Under the pieces are notes generated by a model. The model saw only the letters and a list, made by a program, of their open reading frames with translations, was not told the origin of the DNA and made no database searches. The position numbers and the translations under genes are program-made. Shown piece by piece: positions 49,766-59,239 of a stretch of DNA of 64,000 nucleotides. How positions within the stretch are numbered: position 1 is the first letter of the stretch; every line of letters begins with the position of its first letter. The DNA lies in NCBI RefSeq assembly GCF_017301735.1, contig NZ_CP071090.1, positions 13,003,001 through 13,067,000 of the forward strand, written 5' to 3'. The stretch is from Pyxidicoccus parkwaysis. GTDB lineage: Bacteria; Myxococcota; Myxococcia; Myxococcales; Myxococcaceae.

Positions 49766-51331
49766 ATGAAGGTTCAGTCGAGAATTCCCACGCAGACGCC
49801 ACGCAGGCCCGAGGAGTCCGGAAGGGAGCCGCTGGCGAAGCGCGCGGAGGTGGCACCGAGGACTTCGAGCGAAGTGGCGGCACGCAGGGCCGGCTTCTCC
49901 ACGGTGAGCGAGTTCAGCCGCCCGAAGCCCGACATCCAGTCCGAGTTCCGGCGCGAGTTCGGCGCGCTGGCTGCGGACAAGAAGAAGTTCCACGACACCA
50001 TGCGCACCGTGTTCGGCGATGGCTACAACGCCATGCAGGCCGAGCAGTACCGGCAGAAGGCGCAGGCCGGAGACTTCTCCTGGCTGCCGCCGGTGAAGCA
50101 GGTGCCCGCGGACCAGTTGAACGGAGCCAACGGCGCGTATGACGCCGAGGCCGGCACCGTCTACATCAACGAGGACCTGGACCCCGCGCTGGCCGCGTCC
50201 ACGTATGTGGAGGAGGCCGGCCACCACCTCGACACGAAGCTCAACTCCAAGGACGCGGCGGGTGACGAGGGCGAGCTGTTCCGCCGCATCCTCTCCGGCG
50301 AGAAGCTGTCGTCCGCGCAGGTGTCGGAGATTCGCGCGGAGAACGACAAGGGCACCATCTACGTCGACGGCAAGGCGAGGGAGGTCGAGTTCTGGAACCC
50401 CTTCAAGGCCATCGGCAACGCGGCGAAGGCCGTGGGCAACGCGGTGGTCGGCGCCGCGAAGACGGTGGGCAACGCGGTGGTGGACGCCGCCAAGACGGTG
50501 GGCAACGCGGTGGGCACGGCCGCGAAGGCCGTGGGCAATGCGGTGGGCACCGCGGCGAAGGCGGTGGGCAACGCGGCGAAGTGGGTGGGCGTGCGCCTGT
50601 TCGACGGCGTGCGGGGCCTGGCCACCGGTGCGCTGAACACCGTGGTGGGCGCGTTCCGCAACGTCGGTGAGGGACTCGGCACCTTCTTCGGGGGCGTGGG
50701 CAAGCTCTTCCAGGGGAAGTTCGGCGAAGGCTTCAAACAGATGGGCCTGGGCCTGGTGAAGACGTTCGTCCAGACGCCCGTCGACGCCGTCCTGATGATG
50801 GGAGGCCGCGCGCTCAGCGCAATCCAGACGCTGATTGGCGTGGAGCCGCCGGGCCGCAAGCTCACGGGTGACGAAATCAACACCCTGCGCTCCGTGTATG
50901 GCGACAGCATCGACTACTCGTCCATGCGCATCAAGGAGGGCAACTCGGGCCTCTTCAGCACGAGCGGTCGCGCCTTCACGCATGGCAACACCATCTACAT
51001 CCCCCCGGACGACCTGCCGCTGACGCCGGACCTGCTGGTGCACGAGTCCGCGCACGTCTGGCAGCACCAGAACGGCGGCACGGACTACATGAGCGAGGCC
51101 TTGTGGGCGCAGAACTTCGGTGACGGCTACGAGTTCGAGAAGGGCATCCAGGAGGGCAAGTCCTGGAGCCAGCTCAACCCGGAGCAGCAGGCGGAGCTCC
51201 TGCAGCAGGCGCAGCGCGCGGGCTTCTTCAACCCCACGGGCGGAGGGACGTTCGTCTACAACGGCACGGACTACACCGCCTACCTCAACGACGCGCTCGC
51301 CCAGATTCGCTCGGGCAAGGGAGCCCCGTAG
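49766..51331 (+). CDS. 11-mer repeat protein with two metal-site-like motifs (DUF4157-like)
   Basis: The 521-residue protein has no signal peptide. The N-terminal part (about 80-165) carries TYVEEAGHHLD at about residue 145, and the C-terminal part has LVHESAHVWQHQ near 424, a HExxH motif as in DUF4157-type putative metallopeptidases. Between them, residues 219-273 are five tandem 11-residue repeats AAKxVGNAVxx, encoded by 33-bp DNA repeats. These could form a membrane-interacting amphipathic helix. DUF4157 proteins are often toxin or injection-system cargo. A small lipoprotein follows at once; that pairing could mean toxin and immunity, but this is only inference. Confidence 0.7.
   Translation: MKVQSRIPTQTPRRPEESGREPLAKRAEVAPRTSSEVAARRAGFSTVSEFSRPKPDIQSEFRREFGALAADKKKFHDTMRTVFGDGYNAMQAEQYRQKAQAGDFSWLPPVKQVPADQLNGANGAYDAEAGTVYINEDLDPALAASTYVEEAGHHLDTKLNSKDAAGDEGELFRRILSGEKLSSAQVSEIRAENDKGTIYVDGKAREVEFWNPFKAIGNAAKAVGNAVVGAAKTVGNAVVDAAKTVGNAVGTAAKAVGNAVGTAAKAVGNAAKWVGVRLFDGVRGLATGALNTVVGAFRNVGEGLGTFFGGVGKLFQGKFGEGFKQMGLGLVKTFVQTPVDAVLMMGGRALSAIQTLIGVEPPGRKLTGDEINTLRSVYGDSIDYSSMRIKEGNSGLFSTSGRAFTHGNTIYIPPDDLPLTPDLLVHESAHVWQHQNGGTDYMSEALWAQNFGDGYEFEKGIQEGKSWSQLNPEQQAELLQQAQRAGFFNPTGGGTFVYNGTDYTAYLNDALAQIRSGKGAP
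50420..50584. repeat. Five tandem 33-bp repeats in the DUF4157-like gene
   Basis: Five consecutive 33-base units encode variants of AAKAVGNAVGT. Identity between units is high at both DNA and protein level, with mostly third-position changes, indicating recent in-frame expansion. The 11-residue period corresponds to a class of amphipathic lipid-binding helices. Confidence 0.85.
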
Positions 51332-51334
51332 CCC

Positions 51335-51742
51335 ATGAGGTCGTCACGCGCCGCCGCGCTGCTGCTCGGCTTCACCCTCCTGTTCGCCAGTGCGTGCCGC
51401 CCGAGAATCCAGGTGGCGCTGGCGTCCGGGAACGAGCGGCTTCCGTCTCCGAGCTTCGTGGTGGAGGACCCGGAGCACGAGGACCGTCCCCGCTATGACA
51501 CGGTGCAGGTGATGGACCGGGCGGGGCAGATGTTCTGGCAGGTGCGTGCCGAGCCGTTTGGCGACACCGCGAGCGTCCGTCAGTTCACCTATGGCGAGAC
51601 GCTCCAGGGCTTCGCCGTGCTGGAGGAACCCAAGGCCCTCCAGCCCGGCGGGCGCTATGTCGTCTTCGTCCTGGGGAGCAACCGGGGCTCCCTCCACTTC
51701 GACGTGGACGCGGAGGGTGGCGTCCACGCCGCGGAGCCGTGA
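51335..51742 (+). CDS. Small exported lipoprotein
   Basis: The 135-residue protein has the signal LLLGFTLLFASACRPR with a lipobox SAC (Cys21). The mature part is a compact beta-rich domain (VQVMDRAGQMFWQVRAEP, then YGETLQGFAVLEE). No family was recognised. Its ATG follows the repeat protein's stop by 3 bases, so the two are co-transcribed, and it could be a partner or immunity lipoprotein. It converges on the esterase gene with only 2 bases between. Confidence 0.65.
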   Translation: MRSSRAAALLLGFTLLFASACRPRIQVALASGNERLPSPSFVVEDPEHEDRPRYDTVQVMDRAGQMFWQVRAEPFGDTASVRQFTYGETLQGFAVLEEPKALQPGGRYVVFVLGSNRGSLHFDVDAEGGVHAAEP

Positions 51743-51744
51743 CT

Positions 51745-52932
51745 TCAGGGGCGGTCGCCGACGGGCACGTACTGCTGGAGGAACCGCCCCACCAGCGCCT
51801 GGGCGAGCTGCCGGCCGAAGCCTCCGTCCCAGACATCGAACGCGTGCTCCGCGTACGGCAGCGTGAAGAACCGATGTGGCACGTGGGCCTCGGCGAGCCG
51901 CGCGGCCAGCGCCTGGGAGGCCTGGAGCGGCACCACGGTGTCCGCTCCCCCGTGGATGAGGAGCGTGGGAGGTGCTTTCGGTCCCACGTGCGAGAGCGGG
52001 GAGAGCAGCGCGTAGAGCTCCCGGTGCCCGTCGAGGGGCGCTCCCGTGAAGCCCTCCAGCACCCTTCGCGAGCCCGCGCGGTGCCCGGCCTGAGCGGCCA
52101 GGTCGCTGGGCGCGTAGAAGCTGATGAGGGCCTTCACCGACGTGTCCGGAGCGTCGCAGGAGGCGGGAAGTCGCGCGTCGCCCGCCGCATAGCCGACGAG
52201 GGTGGCGAGGTGCCCGCCCGCGGACTCACCGAAGAGGACGAGCCGGTCCGGGTCGATGCCGTAGTCAGCGGCGTGGGCCTTCACCCAGGCGATGCCGCAC
52301 TGGAGGTCTCCAGGTGCCTTCAGGCCGGAGGCCGGTGGGAAGAGCCGGTAGTCGAGGCTGATGACCACGTAGCCCAGTGACGTGAGGAAGCCGGCCCACG
52401 CCCGGGCGTAGGCGCGCTCTCCCGCGCTCCAGCCGCCTCCGTGGACGTAGAGCACCGCGGGCCGCGTGGTGGTGGACGGAGCGTCGGGGAGGAACACGTC
52501 GGCATGCAGGTCCACGCCGTCGACGGTGGCGAAGCGCACCGTCTGGCTGGGGAGGGGCCGCTGTGCCACGAGGGGACGGGAGTACTCGCGGAGGCTGAGG
52601 GGGATTCCGTGAACCCGCGCCATCCACCACGCGGAGGCGGCGGGCATCAGCGCGGCGTAGAGCAGGGGCAGCACGGCGGCCACCGAGCCCCAGCGCAGCC
52701 AGCCCCACTTCCCGGACGGAATCACGACGGCGGTGAGCAGCGCGGACACGAGCACCGGCACGAGCAGCAGGAGGCTGTACTCCCGCAGGATGCCCTTGAG
52801 CAGGTTCACCAGCGAGGGCGCCCAGGGCGGCGCGAAGAACACCGCCACCAGCAACAGGCAACCCACGGGGTTCAGCACCGCCAGCACGGCGAGCAATGGA
52901 ATGAGGCGGGAGGCGCGGAACAGGCGTTTCAT
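51745..52932 (-). CDS. Membrane-anchored HSL-type esterase/lipase
   Basis: The 395-residue protein has three or four N-terminal transmembrane helices (about 10-115) and an alpha/beta hydrolase-3 domain. It has the oxyanion HGGGW in LYVHGGGWSAGERAYA, the nucleophile GESAGGHLAT, and later Asp (HGGADTVVPL) and His (YAEHAFDVWDGG). The hormone-sensitive-lipase family cleaves short- or medium-chain esters. Its partner genes give no pathway clue. A standard start at ATG 52932 is assumed. Confidence 0.85.
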   Translation of the reverse strand: MKRLFRASRLIPLLAVLAVLNPVGCLLLVAVFFAPPWAPSLVNLLKGILREYSLLLLVPVLVSALLTAVVIPSGKWGWLRWGSVAAVLPLLYAALMPAASAWWMARVHGIPLSLREYSRPLVAQRPLPSQTVRFATVDGVDLHADVFLPDAPSTTTRPAVLYVHGGGWSAGERAYARAWAGFLTSLGYVVISLDYRLFPPASGLKAPGDLQCGIAWVKAHAADYGIDPDRLVLFGESAGGHLATLVGYAAGDARLPASCDAPDTSVKALISFYAPSDLAAQAGHRAGSRRVLEGFTGAPLDGHRELYALLSPLSHVGPKAPPTLLIHGGADTVVPLQASQALAARLAEAHVPHRFFTLPYAEHAFDVWDGGFGRQLAQALVGRFLQQYVPVGDRP

Positions 52933-53149
52933 TCAGGAGTCGCAATCCACCACACGGGGGACCGATTCGCCCCACTTCCAGGGACCAGGAGTCTCACTCC
53001 GGAGTCCTTGACCCCATCCGGCGCGGACGCGGAGGGCGGCGTCCATTCCGTAGTGCAAGGGATATTTGCAGTTTGGTTGCGACATGAGCTTGCATTGCCC
53101 CGTTTCTCTTTGAGGGGGCCGGCCTCTGGAAATGGGAGCGTACAAGGTG

Positions 53150-56100
53150 ATGCGCAGGCTGTTGGTATTGACGACATTCGTTGTGGCGGTGGTGGCACGA
53201 CCCGCCCTGGCCGCGAGAGAGCTTCCCACGGTGGATGCCTTTACACGCATCCCCCCGAGCGGGAATGAGCCGAGCGCCCGTGAGCGGGCGAAGGGCGTGG
53301 ACGTGGTTCACGAGGAGTCCCGGCTCGGTGTGCCCACCTTCGTCTGGGGTGTGGATGCCGCGCAGCCCGGCACGAAGAGCCTCCGGCCGATGCCGCCCGA
53401 GCAGGCCGCGCGGGCCTGGCTGGGGCAGCAGGCCGGGCTGTACCGGCTGGGCCTCACCGACGCGCCGCACGTCCCCGTGCGGGGCATCCACCGCACCCGG
53501 CAGGGCGCGAGCATCGTCACCTTCGGGCAGGAGGTGGAGGGCATCGAGGTCTTCCGCCAGTCCCTGAAGGTCCTGCTCGACTCGGACAACAAACTCATCG
53601 CCATGTCCGGCTACCTCAGCCCGGTGGCCTCGAGCCCCCGTTTCGAGAAGGGCGCGCCGGCCTTCACGCTGGAGCCGCGCGAGGCCATTGCCCTCGCCTG
53701 GAGGGACTTGCACGGGGACCCGCTGCCCGCGGTCAGCCTGACGCCCACGGGCCGCGTGAAGGGCGCCTACAGCGACTATGCGCTCACCCCGGGCCCCCGG
53801 CGGGTGGTGTTCTCCTCGCCCGCGCGCGTGAAGAAGGTCTTCTTCCCGCTGCCCGGCGCGCTGGTGCCCGCGTACTACGTGGAGCTGGACACCACGCCCG
53901 TCACCGAGACGGAGGGTGACATGTACTCCTACGTCATCTCCGCCGCGGACGGTCAGGTGCTCTTCCGGCACGACCTGTCCGCCCACCAGAGCTTCTCGTA
54001 TCGCGTGTGGGCGGACACGCAGAGCCCGCACATCCCCTATGACGGTCCGCAGGGCAACGCGGCCACGCCGCACCCCACCGGTCTTCCGGACGGCTACCAG
54101 GCGCCCTTCGTCTCGCCCAACGTGCTGACGCTGCAGAACTCGCCCTACAGCCGCAATGACCCGTGGCTGCCCATGGGCGCCACGCAGACGACGGGCAACA
54201 ACGTGGACGCGTATGTCGACCTCGTCGCGCCCAGCGGCTTCGGTCCGGGAGACCTGCGCGGCAGCCTCGGCCCGTCGGGCATCTTCGGCGACGGCTATGA
54301 CCTGTCGCTCGCGCCGAGCGTCTCGGATGCGCAGCAGATGAGCTCGGTGGCGCAAATCTTCTTCGTCACCAACTTCCTCCACGACTGGTACTACGACTCC
54401 GGCTTCGACGAGGCGGCGGGCAACGCGCAGACCGACAACTACGGTCGCGGCGGCCTGGACGGGGACTACCTCCGCGCCGAGGGGCAGGACTACGTCGGCC
54501 GCAACAACGCGAACATGTCCACGCCCTCGGACGGCCAGCGGCCGCGGATGCAGATGTTCGTCTACGACACGCGCGGGGTCCGGGTCATGGAGGTGTCCAA
54601 CGAGCATCCGATGAGCGGCCGCTGGACGACCGGCGTCGCCGCCTTCGGGCCCCAGCAGTTCAACGTCACCGCCGCCGCTGTCTTCGCGAATGATGGCGTG
54701 GCGAGCCCGTTCGGCACCGTGGCGGATGCGTGCGAGCCGCTGGTGAACGCCGCCGCCGTGTCAGGGAAGATTGTCCTCGCGGACGACGGAGCCTGCCTCG
54801 CCACCGTCAAGGCCGCGAATGCCCAGGCCGCGGGGGCCTTCGGCCTCGTCATCATCCCCCGGGCGCTGGAAGAGCCCTTGTTCCCCGTGCTTGGCCGGGC
54901 TCCCTCCGTCACCATCCCCGTCGTCTCGGTGTCGGAGCCCATCGGAGCGAGCTTCCGCGACTCGCTTCCCGCCAGCCTGACGCTCATCCGGGAGGGGGCG
55001 GACCGCGATGGCACGCTCGACAACACCATCATCGCGCACGAGTGGATGCACTACATGTCCAACCGCCTCATCGGCGACGCCAATGGCCTGTCGAACAATC
55101 AGGGCCGCAGCATGGGCGAGGGCTGGGGCGACTTCGCGGGCCTGCTGATGGTGGTCCGCGAGGGCGATGACCTGGTGCCCTCCAACGCGAACTTCGGCGG
55201 TGTCTACGCGCGTGGCGCGTACGTCAACAGTGGCGGTCAGAACCAGGGCCCGAACCAGGGCTACTACTGGGGCAGCCGGCGCTACCCGTACACCACCGAC
55301 CTGTCGAAGAACCCGCTCACGCTGCGCTACACCCAGAACGGCCTGCCGTTGCCCGCCAACATCCCGGTGGGCTTCGGCCGCACCGGCGTGAGCAACTCGG
55401 AGGTCCACAACTCGGGCGAGGTGTGGGCGGTGACGCTGTGGGAGTGCTACGCGGCGCTGCTGCGTGACAAGCAGCGCCTCACCTTCGCCCAGGCCCAGCA
55501 GCGGATGAAGGACTACCTCGTCGCGTCGATGAAGCTCACCCCCAACGCGCCGACCTTCCTCGAGGCCCGTGACGCGGTGCTGGCCGCGGCCTATGCGGCG
55601 GACCCGGCGGACTACGTCCTCTTCGCCCAGGCCTTCGCCAAGCGCGGCTTCGGAACGCGCGCCGTCGCGGCCCCGCGTGAGTCGACGGACCACATCGGCG
55701 TGGTGGAGAGCTTCGTCACCGGCAAGGACGTGGCCCTGGCCAGCGTGGAGGTGGTGGAGCAGACGGGGACGACGGACTCGTGCGACGACGACGGGCTGCT
55801 CGACACGGGCGAGACGGTTCGCCTGCGGCTGACCCTGCGCAACAGTGGCATCGGGCGGCTGACGCAGACGAGCGTGACGCTCTCCTCCGACTCGCCGGAC
55901 CTCTCCTTCCCGCTGGGGACGACGGTGGCCATTCCCGCCACGGACCCGCTCCAGCTAGCCACGGTGGAGGTGCCGGTGCACCTCTCCGGCCCGGCGACTC
56001 CCGGCGTCGTCACGCTGACGCTGGCGTACCGCGACGCGGAGCAGACGGTGTCCGGGGACCAGACGGAGACGCTGAAGCTGCGGGTGAACACGGATGAGTT

Positions 56101-57184
56101 GCCGGGCACGAGCGCCGTGGAGACGGTGGACGCGGTCTCCCACCCGTGGACGCTGGTGCAGCAGCCGTCCACGGACCTGGCCCCGTGGACGCGCCAGCAC
56201 GACGCGGCGAACCTGGACTGGTACTTCCATGGGCCGGACAACATCTATGACTCGGACACGCTCCTCGTCTCGCCGCCGCTGAACGTGGTGCCGTCGGGCT
56301 CGTTCCGCTTCAGCTTCCAGCACCGCTACCTCCTGGAGGAGGGCTACGACGGCGCAGTCATCGAGCTGAGCGATGATGACGGGCTGACCTGGAGGGACCT
56401 CGGGCAGTTCATGAGCCCCTCGTACACGACGTACATCGCGACGGGAGGCAGCAATCCCATCGAGGACCGGCTGGCCTTCAGCGGTCAGAGCCAGGGCTAC
56501 CCCGCCTTCACTCAGGTCGTCGTCGACCTCGGCAACCTCTATGCGGGGAAGACGGTCCGCATCCGCTTCCGCATCGGCTCGGACGTGAGCGTCGGCGCGC
56601 GGGGCTGGGACGTGAATGACCTCCAGTTCGAGGGCCTGACGAACACGCCCTTCACGACGCTGGTTCCCCACCGCGTCCAGTGCGTCAACAACCAGGCGCC
56701 GGTGGCGAACGCGGGGCCCGCGCAGTCGCGCTACGAGGGCCTCATCGTCCAGCTCGCGGGCAGCGGCACGGACCGCGAGGGCGCGGCGCTGACCTACGCG
56801 TGGCTGCAGACGGCGGGGCCGGCGGTGGGGCTCGCCAATTCGAATACGCCGCGGCCCTACTTCCGCGCGCCGCAGGTGAACAAGGACACGGACCTCACCT
56901 TCCAGCTGCGCGTCAACGACGGTGTGAGTTGGAGCGCCCCGTCGACGGTGACGGTGCGGGTGCGGAACCTCCCCGGCAGCCTCGCCGCGAAGCAGGACGC
57001 TCCCAGCTTCGAGCTCGGCGCGGAGGACGCGGTGAGCGGGCCGGTGACGGCGTCGGCTCCGGGCTGGGGCTGCTCGTCGGGTCCGGAGGGCTCCGTGCCG
57101 GGCGCCGCGGTCATGCTGCTCGCGGCGCTCGGCTTCGCGATGCGGCGTCCCCGCGCGCGGGCCGTGACGCCGTCGAAGCACTGA
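53150..57184 (+). CDS. Secreted M36-like (fungalysin) zinc metallopeptidase with MYXO-CTERM tail
   Basis: The 1344-residue protein starts with a clean signal peptide (MRRLLVLTTFVVAVVARPAL) if the ATG at 53150 is used; one at 53132 is also in frame. An FTP propeptide region is followed by the M36 core with a PA domain inserted (about 490-600), zinc motif HEWMHYMSNRL near residue 630, and SMGEGWGDFAG as the third-ligand segment. The C-terminal half has beta-sandwich domains and ends with Gly/Cys (GWGCSSGPEG), a hydrophobic stretch and RRPRAR. That is the MYXO-CTERM sorting signal used by myxosortase for surface attachment. Confidence 0.88.
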   Translation: MRRLLVLTTFVVAVVARPALAARELPTVDAFTRIPPSGNEPSARERAKGVDVVHEESRLGVPTFVWGVDAAQPGTKSLRPMPPEQAARAWLGQQAGLYRLGLTDAPHVPVRGIHRTRQGASIVTFGQEVEGIEVFRQSLKVLLDSDNKLIAMSGYLSPVASSPRFEKGAPAFTLEPREAIALAWRDLHGDPLPAVSLTPTGRVKGAYSDYALTPGPRRVVFSSPARVKKVFFPLPGALVPAYYVELDTTPVTETEGDMYSYVISAADGQVLFRHDLSAHQSFSYRVWADTQSPHIPYDGPQGNAATPHPTGLPDGYQAPFVSPNVLTLQNSPYSRNDPWLPMGATQTTGNNVDAYVDLVAPSGFGPGDLRGSLGPSGIFGDGYDLSLAPSVSDAQQMSSVAQIFFVTNFLHDWYYDSGFDEAAGNAQTDNYGRGGLDGDYLRAEGQDYVGRNNANMSTPSDGQRPRMQMFVYDTRGVRVMEVSNEHPMSGRWTTGVAAFGPQQFNVTAAAVFANDGVASPFGTVADACEPLVNAAAVSGKIVLADDGACLATVKAANAQAAGAFGLVIIPRALEEPLFPVLGRAPSVTIPVVSVSEPIGASFRDSLPASLTLIREGADRDGTLDNTIIAHEWMHYMSNRLIGDANGLSNNQGRSMGEGWGDFAGLLMVVREGDDLVPSNANFGGVYARGAYVNSGGQNQGPNQGYYWGSRRYPYTTDLSKNPLTLRYTQNGLPLPANIPVGFGRTGVSNSEVHNSGEVWAVTLWECYAALLRDKQRLTFAQAQQRMKDYLVASMKLTPNAPTFLEARDAVLAAAYAADPADYVLFAQAFAKRGFGTRAVAAPRESTDHIGVVESFVTGKDVALASVEVVEQTGTTDSCDDDGLLDTGETVRLRLTLRNSGIGRLTQTSVTLSSDSPDLSFPLGTTVAIPATDPLQLATVEVPVHLSGPATPGVVTLTLAYRDAEQTVSGDQTETLKLRVNTDELPGTSAVETVDAVSHPWTLVQQPSTDLAPWTRQHDAANLDWYFHGPDNIYDSDTLLVSPPLNVVPSGSFRFSFQHRYLLEEGYDGAVIELSDDDGLTWRDLGQFMSPSYTTYIATGGSNPIEDRLAFSGQSQGYPAFTQVVVDLGNLYAGKTVRIRFRIGSDVSVGARGWDVNDLQFEGLTNTPFTTLVPHRVQCVNNQAPVANAGPAQSRYEGLIVQLAGSGTDREGAALTYAWLQTAGPAVGLANSNTPRPYFRAPQVNKDTDLTFQLRVNDGVSWSAPSTVTVRVRNLPGSLAAKQDAPSFELGAEDAVSGPVTASAPGWGCSSGPEGSVPGAAVMLLAALGFAMRRPRARAVTPSKH

Positions 57185-57197
57185 TGTGAAGCAGTGG

Positions 57198-57230
57198 GAC
57201 TCGCCGGGTGCCGAGAAGACCCGGCGAGTC
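57198..57230 (+). terminator. Strong hairpin after the M36 peptidase gene
   Basis: GACTCGCCGGGT at 57198-57209 pairs perfectly with ACCCGGCGAGTC at 57219-57230 across a 9-base loop, 13 bases after the stop. Confidence 0.8.
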
Positions 57231-57346
57231 TCGTTCGTGGCGCTGACGTGAAGCGGTGAGGCCCCGGTTGGCGGTTCCGGTTTCTCGACGAAACGCCATG
57301 GGAACAAAGCCCGGAGGGATTTCGTCTCCTCGATACCTCCGCGCGC

Positions 57347-59239
57347 TCACCACGAGGCGCCCAGCTCGAGCGTCAGTACATGCTTCTCGTAGTTGCCATT
57401 CGTGTAGTCGTAGACATGGCAGACGTAGTCCGGCGCCGTGCACGTGCCGGGCTCGTCCTCGAGGCGCGTGTCCACGTTGGAGCGATTCACGAGCAGCTCG
57501 TAGCGCGCGGTGACCTGCATCCACCGCGACAGCCGCGCGCTCACGGCGGTGCCCAGGGTGAAGCGCCAGTCGCGGCGCCGCCGCGGGTTCCATTCCTGCT
57601 CGGTGCCATCCACCGAGGTGACGCGCAGGGAGCTGTCCTCCAGGTAGTTGCGCCGCTCCAGCTCGGCGTCGAGGCTCGCGTCGAACACCGGGCCGAGCAC
57701 TCCGCGCGCGGAGGCGCCCACGGCGTGTCCCGTCCAGCCGAAGGGAATGACGTACGCCCGCGCCGCTCCCGTGGTGTTGTCGGCGGTGGTCTCCTGCACC
57801 AGTGTGCCGATGCGGTCCTCGCGGTACCGGTACCACGCCGTCACGCTTTGCGACTTCAGGCGCAGCTCCTGGGACAGCGTCGCATCGAAGCGCGGACCGG
57901 TGAGGTAGTCGAACTCGCTGGCGAGGCCGGACTTGCGTGCGTAGGTCAGGTCCAGCCGGGTGCTGGTGTGCTCGCTCTCGTCCACCGCGAGCCAGCCCCA
58001 GCCATTCACGGAGGCTTGCAGCCCGCGGAAGTCGGCGAGGCCGGTGAAGAACACATCGCCTCCACCGGAGAGGCCCACGCGCAGGTGGCGGGCGGCCTCC
58101 CACTCGAAGGTGGCCGCCGCGCGGTGCAGTTGCAGCGAGTAGTCGCGCACGGACTCGAGTGTGTAGATGCGCTGGTTTCCGCTGTACGAGAGGTAGGCGA
58201 AGAGCGTGTCCGAGAGCCGGAGCCGAGCCGCGAGCCCGACGCCGGCTTCTCCGAAGGCGCTCGCGGTCTCCACTTCGGAGGACGCCCCGGATACGTCGCG
58301 CGGTGCCACGCCGACCTGCAGCACGTTGCTGTCGAAGCCGCCGGCCGCCGTGGCGTACAGACGAAGGCCCGGGCCGCTCGCGCGCAGGCCGAAGGAGAGG
58401 CGGTCGAGGTATTGGTGCGCGGTGTGCCGGTCCGCTGTGTCGAGGGGGAGGGACACCGCTTCGGTGACGTCCTCTCGCGCGACGGCACGGTCGCCCGTGC
58501 GCCAGGCGGAGGCTCCGGCCATGAGGCGGGCGCGGCCGGAGCTCGGGTCCTGTTCCGCGGCCCGGAGGAAGCATGCGCGTGCCTCGTCGAAGCGTCCCGC
58601 GTCGAAGGCCGCGAGGCCCTCGCGGTATGACGCGTCGCTGTTGCTCACGGGCTGTCCCCGGGCCTGGGTGATGAGGGCGCGCAGTTCCTCCACCTGGAGG
58701 GCTTCGTTCTCGGAGGCGTCGGAGGCCGCGCGGTCCGCCCACGTCGCGGCGCGCTCGAGGGCACCCGCGTCGAGTGCGGCGAAGCCCGCGTTCAGCCAGG
58801 CGACCCGGGCGAGCGTCGCGTCCGAAGCGGCGGCGGCGAAGGCCTGCTCGGCCTCCTCGAAGCGGCCGAGCGCATAGAGACAGGCGCCCCGGTTGAAGTT
58901 CCACAGGGCCGGCTCCGGTGCGTCCTCCGCGAGCCCCGCCGCGTCGAGTGCTTCGAGTGCTTCGGCGGGACGGCCCGCGCGGAAGCGAGAGAGTCCGACG
59001 AGGTAGAGCGCGGCACCGAGCCGGGGTGGCCGGGCCGCTTCCTGTGCGAGCTGCTCCGCTTGCGCGTAGTCGCCACGAGCGAAGGCTTCCTGCGCGGAGG
59101 CAAGAATGTCCGTCGTATCCGCCTGGGCCACGCGCTTCGCTTCTGCAACCTCGTTACGTGCGAGCTTTTGTTGCGCCGGGGCAAGCGTGTCTGTCGTGGC
59201 CACCAGGGCCACGAGCGCGAGCGCTGGGACGACCGTCAT
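57347..59239 (-). CDS. TPR protein with C-terminal outer-membrane beta-barrel
   Basis: The 630-residue protein has a signal-like hydrophobic start, then about four to five TPR-like helical repeats (residues 45-260, for instance ALWNFNRGACLYALGRFEEA and LAAFDAGRFDEARACFL). About 370 residues of alternating beta-strands follow, ending with an aromatic residue (ELGASW), the signature of an outer-membrane barrel. Proteins of this plan are outer-membrane secretion ports for polysaccharide or scaffolds. It is the last gene of the sigma-factor operon and its ATG overlaps the previous stop by 4 bases. Confidence 0.75.
   Translation of the reverse strand: MTVVPALALVALVATTDTLAPAQQKLARNEVAEAKRVAQADTTDILASAQEAFARGDYAQAEQLAQEAARPPRLGAALYLVGLSRFRAGRPAEALEALDAAGLAEDAPEPALWNFNRGACLYALGRFEEAEQAFAAAASDATLARVAWLNAGFAALDAGALERAATWADRAASDASENEALQVEELRALITQARGQPVSNSDASYREGLAAFDAGRFDEARACFLRAAEQDPSSGRARLMAGASAWRTGDRAVAREDVTEAVSLPLDTADRHTAHQYLDRLSFGLRASGPGLRLYATAAGGFDSNVLQVGVAPRDVSGASSEVETASAFGEAGVGLAARLRLSDTLFAYLSYSGNQRIYTLESVRDYSLQLHRAAATFEWEAARHLRVGLSGGGDVFFTGLADFRGLQASVNGWGWLAVDESEHTSTRLDLTYARKSGLASEFDYLTGPRFDATLSQELRLKSQSVTAWYRYREDRIGTLVQETTADNTTGAARAYVIPFGWTGHAVGASARGVLGPVFDASLDAELERRNYLEDSSLRVTSVDGTEQEWNPRRRRDWRFTLGTAVSARLSRWMQVTARYELLVNRSNVDTRLEDEPGTCTAPDYVCHVYDYTNGNYEKHVLTLELGASW

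Noticed and set aside
52990..53080. A roughly 21-bp similarity to the end of the small lipoprotein gene near 51710-51730
   Set aside because: The match is short, GC-rich and has a mismatch, so it can arise by chance.
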